Of a stretch of 64,000 nt of DNA, positions 24,538 through 34,419 are shown piece after piece. The stretch covers positions 16,328,501 to 16,392,500 of the forward strand of contig BSBM01000600.1 in the NCBI GenBank assembly GCA_027924585.1, given 5' to 3'. A program made the translations under genes and the position numbers. A model generated the notes under the pieces. It ran no database searches. It worked only from the letters and a program-made list of their open reading frames with translations, and was not told the DNA's origin. Position 1 is the first letter of the stretch; the number at the start of each line of letters is the position of its first letter. The stretch is from Larix kaempferi. Taxonomy: Eukaryota; Streptophyta; Pinopsida; Pinales; Pinaceae.

Positions 24538-26019
24538 ATGGTTTCCCAAGAAACCCCCCAAGGGAGCAACCCGACCAATCCTACCCGCGGAGAGATGTCC
24601 ACAAACCGCGAAATACTGATGACGAGTAATGAAGAGATTCATATAACCACTCGTTCAAAGACATACGACAACCCTACAAGTTCAAACAAACAACCCGAGA
24701 TAGCTAAAGGCAAATCTCCTGTTGAAGATCCGACTCCTATCCCCCCCCCTACCGGTCATCTCCATATCGAGAGACCGCTTACGGACACAGTGCTACGCCC
24801 ACCCAAGGGCACCATACGAAAGGCGACATTTAATCCCAATGCGCAAGCTTCCCAAAATTACAACACTGTTGAGGATTTGGCTAAAGCACCTTGCACCATG
24901 TCGACTCTCAAGGTTCTTCAACACTGCCCCATGCAGCGTAGAACCTTATTTTCAGCACTGGGGGCAATGGACCCAGATACTTCAAACTCTATCATGTTTA
25001 ACTTGGAACATGCCAAACCTTGGCTTTCTCACCAGTTAGCCTTCCAAGTTCACACAAAAATCCATGGAAATAGCATCCACCGCATTGTTTTAGATGAAGG
25101 TGCTTCCACGTCGATCATGTCTTTGAACTGCTGGAGAGCCTTAGGCTCACCCGAAGTTACGACTTCTCCCACTACTCTTAGGGCGTTTGATGGACACGGT
25201 TTTCGACCTTATGGACTCATTCCCTCAATTGGTGTTGAACTGGGGGGCAAAACAGTATCCATACACATTGAAGTCATAGATGCACCATTGGATTACAATC
25301 TCCTACTTGGATGGAACTGGTTTTATGGCATGACTACCATAGCATCTACAGTCTTCCGGATTGTGCAATTTCCTCATGAAGGGAAAATTGTCACTATTGA
25401 TCAACTCGATTATTGTATCCCCGACTCTCATCAAAACTCCGCCAACACCATCCCGTTATTGGATCAACCTCGGTACCGGTTCCAAGACATTCGTGTTGGT
25501 CTCATGAAGGATTCTTCCCTTATTGGAGTTTTTCCAGAGCTGGGAACCCATGTTCAACCAGTCAACATGATTTCATCGAATGTCACCCCTTCCAATGATT
25601 CATGGGTGATTCCGAGTCCTACTCAGATTGAAGACTACGACAACTCTATGCCTTTGAACAGAAACCTCGTAGCATATGAAGCGATCCAATCAACCACCGA
25701 TTGGGTCAACTATTCTACTCATCACACCATGGTGCAGCTCTCGGTTGAAACTCATCCAAACCCACCACTTATCGATCCTCTCAATTTATTTTTCCCATTG
25801 ACGAATCAATTATGGAGGTTATGTGCGGTGATGAGCCACCATGGGGAGATTTTCATCATCGATCTTCATTCCCCACCATTCAGCCACTTGAGCCTGATAC
25901 AAAACCCAGTTCTTCACTTGGGATGGTTCAAACCAAGTTCCCCACTTCCCTCGACGAGGTATTTTCCGAAGGAAACTTGGCTAGCCTTATGGCAACCACT
26001 CCCATTGATATTTCAGTGA
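24538..26019 (+). pseudogene. pol: Protease-containing segment of the Tat polyprotein
   Basis: Frame 1, continuous with the zinc-knuckle segment. The retropepsin motif is DEGASTS (Asp codon at 25093) rather than the usual DTGA/DSGA, followed by LNCWRALGSP and the second conserved block DAPLDYNLLLGWNW. The element at 44-54 kb has the same DEGAS, so I read this as a lineage feature, not a broken site. The frame is lost around 25776-25800. Comparison with the second element, where the equivalent region (DKPWEDSHH against EPPWGDFHH) stays in frame, shows that this is a private indel here. Confidence 0.8.
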
Positions 26020-27419
26020 AGCCTGGTATCGTGGAAAACATACATATCGGCAAAACATGTACTCCCCTCGAAATGGAGTTCTATAGTGCCTACTTCAAAA
26101 CTTTCCACGATGTTTTTGCTTGGAGTTATGAATAAATGCCAGGAATAGACCCCTCAATTGTGGTTCATGAAATTCCAACATTCCCTGGAACCCGACCTGT
26201 TCAGCAAAAACTTCGACCCGTCCATCCTCATAAGGCAGCCGCTATTAAAGCTGAAGTTGAAAAACTTTTGCGTGCTGGTTTTATCTATCCTGTCCCATTG
26301 GCAGAATGGGTATCCAACATCGTTCCCATAGCCAAGAAACAGGGAACGATTAGAGTCTGTGTCGATTACCGCGACTTGAACAAGGCTTGTCCAAAGGACA
26401 ACTACCCAACTCCGTTCATCAACCAGATCATCGATAACTGTGCCGAGAGTGTCATCTTTTCATTTATGGATGGCTTTTCTGGCTATAATTAGATCGATAT
26501 CCTTCCAGCCGACCAGCACAAAATGGCCTTTATCTGCCCTTGGGGGATTTTTGCATATCGAAAGTTACCTTTTGGCCTTAAAAATGCCGGGGAAACTTTC
26601 CAACGGGCGATGTCCTACGCATTTCACGACATCAAACATATTGTAGAACCATATCTTGATGATCTTCTCGCTCACTCTCGGACCCGGGAAGACCATCCTG
26701 ACCACTTAAGTGCCATTTTCGAAAGGTGCCGTCGCTACAATATACGTTTGAACCTGCATAAGTGTGTCTTTTGTGTAGAAGCCGGAAAACTATTGGGATT
26801 CATAGTCTCCAAAAGCGGGATACGTTTAGATCCTGCGAAGGTAGAAGCTATCTTAGCCCTGCCTTCACCCACCAACATTCCAGAACTTCAATGTTTGCAA
26901 GGGCATGCAAACTTTCTACGCCGTTTCATCTGCAATCTTTCTGAGATAATAAAAGGCTACATGAGGCTTCTCAAGAAGAACGTTCCCTTTATCTGGGATG
27001 ACGAAGCCCAACGCTCCTTTGACAATCTAAAGGCAGCCTTAACCAAAGATCCTATGATCCAACCCCCCGATTACACACGGGACTACATTCTTTATCTCGC
27101 AGCTTCGACTTCCACCATTGGTATGGTGCTAGTCTAGGAAGACCACAACGGCATAGAACATGTGGTATACTATCTTAGTAAGAGTCTTCTCGACTCCGAA
27201 ACTCGTTATTCACATGTTGAAAAACTGGCTCTGGCAACAGTATTTGCTATCCAGAGATTTCGTCATTACATTCTACTCCACCAGACCACTGTTATAGCCG
27301 ATTTCAATCCAATGTATTATATCCTCACACGTCAAGTGCTTGGGGGCAAATAATCTCGTTGGATCGTCATCCTTCAGGAGTTTGACTTAGAATTTGTCAA
27401 AGCCAAGTCCAAGAAGTCT
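25749..27419 (+). pseudogene. pol: Reverse transcriptase and first RNase H of the Tat element
   Basis: Frame 0. RT motifs run from RPVQQKLRPVHPHKA through CVDYRDLNKACPKDNYP, the FSFMDGFSGYN block and LPFGLKNAGETFQRAM to the active site EPYLDDLLAHS (26649-26681), YLDD rather than YVDD. Stops at 26133, 26490 and 27135 fit Gln-type decay in part; a further TAA lies at 27351. RNase H follows (YYLSKSLLDSETRYSHVEKL). Its first catalytic Asp is missing (LYLAASTST), as is common when a second RNase H exists. Enzymes convert genomic RNA to cDNA. Confidence 0.9.
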
Positions 27420-28772
27420 TTGGTCTTTGCAGAGTTGATTTGTACCTTTCCCCGTGCTACCGAGCCATCCGAGCCCATCGATTCTCTTCCTGATGAATCG
27501 TTGTTCCTCATTAGCACATCTGATCCATGGTACGGGGATATTCTATTATATCTCCAAACCCGACGCTTCCGCCCCGACCTCACTCGCGATGAATGTCGAC
27601 GCATTCGACATCACGCAAAATACTACCTCATAGTCAACGATACTCTTTATCGACGTGGTGTCGACACCATTCTTCGATGTTGTTTGACCTTAGATGAGGC
27701 GGAACACATTCTTAATGACTACCATGTTGGAGCATGTGGTGGTCATCTCTCTGGGATGGCTACGGCCCAAAAAATACTGCGAGCAGGATACTTCTGGCCC
27801 TCAATTTTCAAAGACTGCATTGAAACAATCAAGAAGTGTCCACCATGCCAATTCTTTCATAGAAAAACACACTCGCACCCTGCTTTACTTCATCCTGTTA
27901 TTGCCATCGGCCCTTTTTCCAAATGGGGCATAGATTTCATGCACTGTAAGCCCACTTCAGCCGGGGGGCATAGCTATGTCATAGTAGTTGTTGACTATTT
28001 CACAAAATGGGCTGAAGCAATGCCTACGTATGCTGAGGACGGCAAAACAGCAGCGCAATTCATATTCAATCATATTATAGCTAGATTTGGTGTCCCACAA
28101 TCCATTGTGACCGATCATGGCTCCCATTTCAGGAACCATATGATCGAAGAACTAAGTGCCAAGCTGGGTTTTCGCCATGAAAACTCAACCCCGTATTACC
28201 CACAAGCTAATGGCCAAGTTGAAGCCATTAACAAAGTCCTGAAACGAATGATTCAGCGTATTGTGGGTACCCAGAAATCCAACTGGCACTCAGCTCTATT
28301 CTCAGCACTATGGGCATACCGAACCTCAGTGAAAAGTGCTACTGGGTTTACACCATTCCAATTGGTGTATGGCCTAGAAGCCATTTTTCCGATTGAATGT
28401 GAAATTCCATCACCTAAGATAGCCATAGAGCTACTTCCCCACACCACTTCCGAAGAGGAACGGTTTCTATACCTAGCCAAGCTAGATGAAACCCGTCGCG
28501 ACGCTGCTTTAGCTAATGAAGCTCATAAAAAACGCATCAAAGCTCAATATGAAAAATCCGTTCAACCTCGGATCTTCAATGAAGGTGACCTCGTACTTAC
28601 ATATGATCAAATGCATGATAAACTCGGAAAAGGAAAACTTGAATCTATGTGGCACGACCCCTTTGTTGTAAAACGTGTCTTGGAAAAAGGAGCCTATGAA
28701 CTAATCGATTGTGATGGTACGCCATTGACACGGCCCTGCAATGGGCTATACCTCAAACGCTTCTATGCGTAA
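27420..28772 (+). CDS. pol: Integrase of the Tat element, open reading frame intact
   Basis: A 450-residue open stretch with no stop, in the RT frame. The zinc-binding part has HVGACGGH and CPPCQ. The catalytic triad is intact: Asp in KWGIDFMHCK, Asp in VTDHGSHF, Glu in ANGQVEAINKVLK. The C-terminal part contains FNEGDLVLTY and WHDPFVVKRV and ends at NGLYLKRFYA, then TAA. The ATG used is internal to the polyprotein; the domain was cleaved from Gag-Pol. It joins cDNA to chromosomal DNA. It is the best preserved domain in the window, though the upstream stops mean it cannot be made by the normal route. Confidence 0.9.
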   Translation: MVFAELICTFPRATEPSEPIDSLPDESLFLISTSDPWYGDILLYLQTRRFRPDLTRDECRRIRHHAKYYLIVNDTLYRRGVDTILRCCLTLDEAEHILNDYHVGACGGHLSGMATAQKILRAGYFWPSIFKDCIETIKKCPPCQFFHRKTHSHPALLHPVIAIGPFSKWGIDFMHCKPTSAGGHSYVIVVVDYFTKWAEAMPTYAEDGKTAAQFIFNHIIARFGVPQSIVTDHGSHFRNHMIEELSAKLGFRHENSTPYYPQANGQVEAINKVLKRMIQRIVGTQKSNWHSALFSALWAYRTSVKSATGFTPFQLVYGLEAIFPIECEIPSPKIAIELLPHTTSEEERFLYLAKLDETRRDAALANEAHKKRIKAQYEKSVQPRIFNEGDLVLTYDQMHDKLGKGKLESMWHDPFVVKRVLEKGAYELIDCDGTPLTRPCNGLYLKRFYA

Positions 28773-28892
28773 GGTTACCCCACGCGGGTTACTTGTTTTA
28801 CATAATGTACTTAGTTTTCTTTTACTCATTTTTTGGTGTGCGCGTGGACCTCATGTATCCACTCTTACTTTGACTCGTGATTTTATGCGCAG

Positions 28893-29306
28893 ATGTTTGC
28901 CTACTTCGGATTCGCCGACGGTGCAAGCTGACATACCCGGAATCTTGCTTCCGCAGCATGGGTAATTTATTCTCCCACTGGAAAGTTGATTTCTTCAGGA
29001 GCCAATTGTTTAGGTCCTGCAATCAATAATATCGCGGAGTACCATGCAGTCATTGGTCTCTTGACGGAGGTTGCTTCACTCGGAATTGACTCCCTATCAG
29101 TCTTTTTAGATTCCCAACTCGTGGTTTCTCATCTAAACCGTGTTTACATAGTTCGCGATCCTATACTACTTCATTTATTTCAGAGAGTACACCTCTTGGA
29201 ACGGTCATTTAATTTCATTTCATATCAACACGTACCGAGAGAATTCAATTGTATAGCTAATTCATTAGCTAATTACATTTTGGATTGGCATCTTGCCCAT
29301 ACATAA
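28893..29306 (+). pseudogene. Second, archaeal-type RNase H (aRNH) of the Tat element
   Basis: Frame 0 from ATG 28893. FADGAS supplies the first Asp, NNIAEYHA the Glu and VFLDSQLVVSHLN the second Asp. The tail YQHVPREFNCIANSLAN has Asn where the last catalytic Asp is normal. One TGA lies near 28929. aRNH located after integrase is the diagnostic feature of Tat elements and probably replaced the decayed first RNase H. It is separated from integrase by about 120 bases with several stops. A GTAAGG sits at the integrase stop and GCGCAG just before the ATG, but splicing there would not keep frame, so I do not propose an intron. Confidence 0.85.
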
Positions 29307-29511
29307 ACACATCATAAAAAAAAATATAAAATGCACAAGTCATTGTAAATAAATAGATCATGAAAATAGGTCCATATCACTGTATATAAGAGTGTTTTTC
29401 CAAATACATAGAGTTTGTGTCAAAGACAAAATTTGGGACCAAATCCCATACAAAAATTTGGCTCTCAAAGCCTACATATTGTATACATGCCACAAAAGAC
29501 AAAAAGACCAT

Positions 29512-31240
29512 CTAAGGAGATCTGGGAGATCTATCATGTCCCTCGTCAGATTCCTTGCGCTGCTGGTGATAATACACTACAACTCGAGCCACCCTACGAA
29601 GAAGTCGACCAATACAACTAGGCACACCTACAGTATGCCGCTGGAGATGCAAAGGGACGTCATCCATCCTCATAGCAGGGATACCATGAGTTAAGCCCTG
29701 TAAGTTTCTCTCTATGTCCCGGACTCCTCCTACTTCATCTTCGTCCTCCTCCTCGTCGGGAGCGGCTTGGCGATCAACACCACCGCGACGTAATGGCGAG
29801 TACCCAGCTGGTCTCTATGGTCCACGATCTGCGACATGCATACGAACATACATTAGAAATATTTTACACATTCTAAAAAAGAAATAAAAATCATATATTC
29901 AAAAAAAATATATATATATATCCATGAAGGTCATACCTGAGTTGTCCCAATCCTCGTCTTCTGGCAGTGCCAAGTCGATGTCCTCGCAGAAGTCCACCCC
30001 TGCATATGGGTAGTCATCAATCATAACTATTTGTTCCTCAAGCCAGGAGAAGAAGTTCTCACCAAAAGCCAAGCGCTGAGGTCCCCCAAGACGTCCTGCA
30101 TAGTCGCTCCATCGAGCCATCCATGGCTCAGTAGGTGGACGGGGGGGTATAGCTATCTGTGGGCGCAATAATGGCACCCTCGCCAAAAAGAAGGTGACTA
30201 GGACGCTCCCATAGCCAAATTGGGAATTCTCTCCAACCCTACACTTGTGCACTTGTTCTTTGAGAGTGGTCAACACCGCCTCACACCAGTTAAATACTGT
30301 TCCCCGCCATACAATCCACTACAAGTTTCATCTGTGTACGGGACGCCTGATGGGGACCCACACTCCCTGCTGCACGTGTGATGGTGAACAAAACAGTTTT
30401 TAAAGGAAGTTCTGTAACATCTTTGATGACCACCTTCCCGCTTTTCTTACTCGAACCCTGGTAGCAATATCGAGCAATCAAAGCATCAGTGCTCGATTCT
30501 GAGGCTGTGTATCCGGTAAAGTTCACCCGGGCCCCTCTTTTTGAGAGGCCTGTGAGAAAGTAAATGTCCTCGAGTTGAATTTCAAGGATGTGCTCTCCCA
30601 CTCGGAAAGCTTGAATGTCAGGGTCCCACAATTGAATAAGATGGGTAAGAAGTTTGGGTTGCTGACGAATGCCTTTGGTCTTGAAGAATTTCAACAAACC
30701 GCACTCCTGCAACGCAGTCACAGTCGGTAGGTCATTTTCGGCCGCCAAATCATCTACTTCGTGCTCTCTTTCTTTCCAACTGACCATTTTGACCCAAACA
30801 AATTGCAAACTCCTGCAAAAGGTCAGGGGAAACATTTAGTAACTATTTAACAACTTGGTTTCAGAAAAAAATTTAAGAAAAATCGATTTTTTTCATCTTA
30901 ATTTTCGCCTTCATCGTGCCTGGGTCAGATCTTACCGCGCTGTACTGCACAGTACCACGCTTCGGCCTAAAGACACAGCGCGGTACTGTCAAACAGTACC
31001 GCGTTTCTCGATATACCCCCCGCGCGGTAGTGTGGAGGGCGATTTTTGCCCAATAGGGCTTGCCCAAAAAATCAATTTTTCTTACTGAAAGCAAATTGTT
31101 CATACATCAAATGAAAAAGAAGCTTGAGAGCTCTCACCTGGCGCAGACGGTTGTTGAAACGGTGCCCTGAAACTCCCGATATGGATCCTTGAAGTTTTGC
31201 TCCTCAAGTGGGTAAAATCTCCTCTTTGGGTAAAAACACA
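29512..31240 (-). CDS. Antisense, intron-containing plant-mobile-domain gene within the Tat element
   Basis: Predicted structure on the minus strand: TATA box 31274-31281; exon 1 about 31240-31138 (probably 5' UTR); intron CAG|GTGAGAG 31137 to TTTTGCAG 30813; exon 2 30812-29937; intron CAG|GTATGA 29936 to GTCGCAG 29829 (108 bp); exon 3 29828-29512. Start ATG at 30787 (MVSWKEREHE); both junctions preserve phase. The core FRVGEHILEIQLEDIYFLTGLSKRG (split here as FRVGEHILEIQ and LEDIYFLTGL) is the plant mobile domain (PMD, aminotransferase-like) signature. Exon 2 ends in an acidic patch (PEDEDWDN); exon 3 is Arg-rich with an EEEDEDE run. Two defects are seen: one base gained near 30290 and one TAG early in exon 3. 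The product would be about 389 residues. Function is unknown; PMD proteins act in silencing pathways or transposon biology. Confidence 0.7.
30876..31083. repeat. Inverted-repeat segment with CG-rich palindromes in antisense intron 1
   Basis: The ends are AGAAAAATCGATTTTTT (30876-30893) and the complement of AGAAAAATTGATTTTTT (31065-31083). Inside is CGCGGTACTG-TCAAA-CAGTACCGCG (30979-31003), plus TACCGCGC (30933) and CGCGCGGTAG (31021). It may be a small inserted inverted-repeat element or a regulatory palindrome. Confidence 0.5.
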
Positions 31241-31273
31241 AGTGAAATGGTAACTTTCTCCTTTTACCTATTC

Positions 31274-31281
31274 TTTATATA
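31274..31281 (-). promoter_or_regulatory. TATA box for the antisense gene
   Basis: The minus strand reads GCTATATAAAGAATAG. It lies about 136 bases upstream of the first predicted donor, in the right place for a transcription start near 31240. Confidence 0.55.
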
Positions 31282-31449
31282 GCTTTTTCATTTATTTTTT
31301 ACTTATTATTTTATATGGTTAAAATAAAACCCATTTCACATTACTAATATCTGGTTTTATGAGCACTTTATTGACAGGATCTCCTTTAAAAAGCGATATA
31401 TTCACTAGCGTTTATTCATAGTTTGACCTTCATTTTGAGCCTACTTTAT

Positions 31450-31943
31450 CTTTTTCGTGCTCTGGATTAAAACTTGAAAAAGATTCCAAGCACTTTTACA
31501 CCCATGTTGTGCTTGTCAAACTCAAGTAAATGGTGTCGAGTTCGATCAGCTTTACTCATGCTCGTTAAAACGATGAGGAAAGTATTATCCTGGTTGTATT
31601 TTATTCTTTTTTCGAACCAGAATGATTAAAAAATTACGAAAAAGACCATTGGAGTCCATAGTTAAGCTCTTTTCAGAATCCCTAAAATTGAAAAGATTGC
31701 CAAATGATCTTGACTCTTTCACACTTGTAAAAGTATTTGAAAGGTCGTCTATTCGGTGATAGGTTACCCCTTTTTCGGCCCGTCTAGACTATTTATGAGA
31801 AAGGTATACCTCAGTCAATTTCGGCTGGGAGAGTTCTCTCGGGAATTGTTTTACACTTTTTCGGGATCGAGGGACTAAATTTACGAAAAAGTACATTGTG
31901 GAGCTTCCTTTAAGTTTTTCAGGCTCTCTAAATGTGAAAAACT
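31450..31943 (+). repeat. Array of six short hairpins in the Tat 3' non-coding region
   Basis: Perfect or near-perfect stems of the form TTTTTCG-loop-CGAAAAA: CTTTTTC/GAAAAAG at 31450 and 31476; CTTTTTTCG/CGAAAAAG at 31606 and 31637; CTTTTCA/TGAAAAG at 31669 and 31689; CCTTTTTC/GAGAAAGG at 31769 and 31797; ACTTTTTCG/CGAAAAAGT at 31855 and 31884; AGTTTTTCA/TGAAAAACT at 31913 and 31935. Loops are 13-22 bases. Diverged versions occur at 51308-51590 in the second Tat element. Confidence 0.6.
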
Positions 31944-33208
31944 ACCGAGTTTCCCTTCCTTGGACTTGTTAAAATTTAACATCGAAGGACCCACTTTGGG
32001 ACGAACCCCTCCTTTTTGAGGTTCGTAAAACATGTGATATTGGACTCATCCATGAGATGAGCTACACCGAGCATTTGTTATCCTCTTCAAGCTCGAAAAA
32101 CAACAAAGAGGTACTCATCTATCATGTCGGGGGAATATGGGAGAACAAGTCAAGTTTATTTTTGGCAGCTTGTCAGTCGTTACCTTTGAACATGGCATGT
32201 GTCTGTCCCTTGTCTATACTGGGTATCTATTTTTTGCTGAGTTATGGTCATCATCCTGAGTCGTCTCCCTAGCCACGAGCCTACTCATTTGGTGTCTATC
32301 CTCTGCTTTCAATAATCCCTGCTGCCAAGTCATGTTACATACCGTTATATGTTCAAAGGGTTGTATTGTTCAGAGTCGTTCATTGTGTCAGGCCTCCGCT
32401 GTGTCAGTACATACTCCATTGTTTCATCATCTTATCGTTCGTTCCGATTTCGTGTTGATGATGTGGGAATCATTATGGCCCACCTTCGACGAGTCTATTC
32501 CTGTCGACACCAAATCACTATCCGGGAATTGGACTTAGAGATCAACCATTGGTACCTTGGTACCTCCATGCCTCAATGGCAGGTTTCCTCGTGTTCGACA
32601 GTAGTTTTACATCACTGACCTTTGATCGAACAATCTCTCGAATGCTTGACATCAACTCATATATTCGCATTTCGTTGAGATGTACTTCAGATACCTTGGG
32701 GATCATCGTCATCATTCGTGATTTCCCTCGCATTTGTTAACGGTTCACATCATTGATCGGTAATCAAATGGTTTCTACCATGTTCGACTTCAACACTTTG
32801 TAATCACATGGCTAGATTCGTATCATTTGCGATCGGGTAGAAGACCCTGGGCGCACCCTTGTATCTTGATTGCGTCTAGGTTGCGATGGAGATGTCTTTT
32901 GTATTGTCACACAGATCCACTTTTTGTATTGGTCGTGGCTGTGTTATTACTGTCTCATGGATCTACGCTTTTTCATAGTAGCCATGATTTGTCCACAGTC
33001 TATATCATCTCAGTACTCATGGATCTGCAATGTATTGGTCAGCAGCCATGCTTTGAGTCATTTGTTTCCGAGCATGGGAATGCCCACCTCGGTGGTATGT
33101 CTAACACCTTGTTTATGTTTCACCTCCTTGTCGCTCTCCTCGATGCTATCTCTGCACACTATATTTGTAAAGTCTTTCGGCCATCAGTTCCTTCTTACCT
33201 CACACTTT
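31944..33208 (+). other. Tat element 3' non-coding region
   Basis: No supported ORF. Short blocks are shared with 51990-53085 of the second Tat element (CATCATTGATCGGTAATCA against CATCATTGACCGGTAATCA; TGTAGAAGACCC-type text; TTTCGGCCATC before the purine tract). Confidence 0.6.
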
Positions 33209-33218
33209 AGGGGGCATC
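33209..33218 (+). other. Polypurine tract of the Tat element
   Basis: AGGGGGCATC directly before the 3' LTR. The same ten bases precede the 3' LTR of the element at 44-54 kb, so the CATC spacer is conserved. Confidence 0.75.
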
Positions 33219-34186
33219 TGTTATACCTCCATATTTCACAGTGTCGCATCTGCACCACAAAAAGAGCTGACGACACTTCCCCTACTGCTTGAACCACCCA
33301 GAAGATGAATAATCCTTGAAGGTAAATCCACCCTATCAAGAATTAACCCAGCTGAGACTTTATTTACCCTAAGTACCGCATTTTTCTCTGTCTTAGGTGC
33401 GCGGTAGTCCACACTACCGCGCTATGCTTTGTCCCTGCCACGCAGTACTACCGCGCTATGCTCATATTTCTAGGCGTGGTACTCTTTTTATAGCCTTTTT
33501 GCCATGGCTTGTGGGATTTTGGATTTTCGAGAGATATTGGAGGATTGGGATCCCTGATTCAATCCTAACTCATTTTTTGTGATTAGAAACCCTGATCCAC
33601 TAAGTGCTCCCTAGATCCACCCATCTCTCTTGTTGGTTAACCCCACCATACACTATAAAAGAGAGGCATTCCATGGGAAAAGGGGAGGACTCTTAGAAGC
33701 ATCAAACCTATAATCTTGCAGCCTTGTGGAGATAGCTAGAGGAGGAAGCACTTGGAGTTGGAGGATTGGCTTGGACATCAAGCAACCTTTGTAAGCATTC
33801 TTCAAGTTTGTAATAAAGATAACTTGTCTTGTTTTTCCCATTTCATGTGTATTGTACAAGTCTTTAGCATGGAATGTATCTAATCTAGATTTGAATCTAA
33901 TCTTTACTTCAAGGTATTTGGAAGCTTGTATGCTTGTTCTTTGTTTGATCTCAACAGGTTCTACATTGGAGCTTTTGGATCAAGAGCTAGAAGCGGGACA
34001 AACGTCAGATTGAAAGGTGAGTCGTATATTTCATTGTTTCTGAATGCATGTAATCTTGTTGTGAAAGTTAGTTCAGGAATTTCAAGGTAGCATTTGTTTT
34101 GTTTTGTTCTTACCTTAGAGTCAGTTAGGAATCTGCTTTAAGTTAAAAGAATTTTGACTTATCCATAGGGAAAAATTCTACCAACA
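33219..34186 (+). repeat. Tat element 3' LTR
   Basis: Begins TGTTATACCTCC and ends ACCAACA. It is nearly identical to 18630-19598. It contains the perfect hairpin GCGCGGTAGT-CCAC-ACTACCGCGC at 33399-33422 and TATAAAAG at 33654. It is followed by target duplicate GTTCT. Confidence 0.95.
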
Positions 34187-34191
34187 GTTCT

Positions 34192-34244
34192 CTTACCTCC
34201 GTTCACTATTGGGGGTGAGTTCCATCATGGTGGAGACAGATTGA
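34192..34244 (+). pseudogene. gag-pol: copia gag-pol, C-terminal end beyond the insertion
   Basis: Joining 18629 to 34192 restores codons reading KKFSYLRSLLGV and then SSIMVETD, followed by TGA at 34242. This is the usual RNase H tail of copia polyproteins. It proves that the Tat element inserted into this reading frame. Confidence 0.85.
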
Positions 34245-34419
34245 TCCATTATTATGCTTTAGCTTGAGGGGGGCTTTCTTCCCACTAGGTTTTCCCTCTT
34301 TCCTCACTTAGTTTATTTTCAGCATTTTTTGGATTATTGTATTGGGGTGACCTTTGGTCTTAGTTACTAGGGCCCCACATTATTTTCTTTTGCACATCAT
34401 AGTCTAGCTTGAGGGGGGG
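34245..34419 (+). other. copia 3' non-coding segment with two purine tracts
   Basis: AGCTTGAGGGGGG occurs at 34261-34273 and again at 34407-34419, directly before the 3' LTR. The second is the functional polypurine tract by position. The first is a near-identical duplicate about 145 bases upstream. Confidence 0.7.

Larger units (their letters stand above)
18630..34186 (+). mobile_element. Ty3 Tat-type LTR retrotransposon, about 15.6 kb, nested in the copia
   Basis: LTRs of 969 and 968 bp (18630-19598, 33219-34186) are flanked by the perfect 5-bp duplication GTTCT (18625-18629, 34187-34191). Order: leader, Gag, PR, RT, RNase H, integrase, second RNase H, antisense plant-mobile-domain gene, hairpin array, polypurine tract. 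The Ty3 pol order, a tRNA-Arg primer site and the extra archaeal-type RNase H after integrase are hallmarks of the Tat lineage (Ogre, Retand and relatives). I count about 24 LTR differences (about 2.5%), fewer than in the copia host, as nesting requires. Confidence 0.95.

Noticed and set aside
25749-26019. Ogre-style intron between protease and RT
   Set aside because: The frame change first suggested splicing, but the second Tat element reads through the same region in one frame, so a private indel is simpler.
28768-28892. Intron between integrase and the second RNase H
   Set aside because: GTAAGG and GCGCAG ends exist, but splicing would put the RNase H out of frame.
30855-31103. Overlapping plus and minus ORFs in the antisense intron
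   Set aside because: Both arise from an imperfect palindrome; each is short and unlike any domain.
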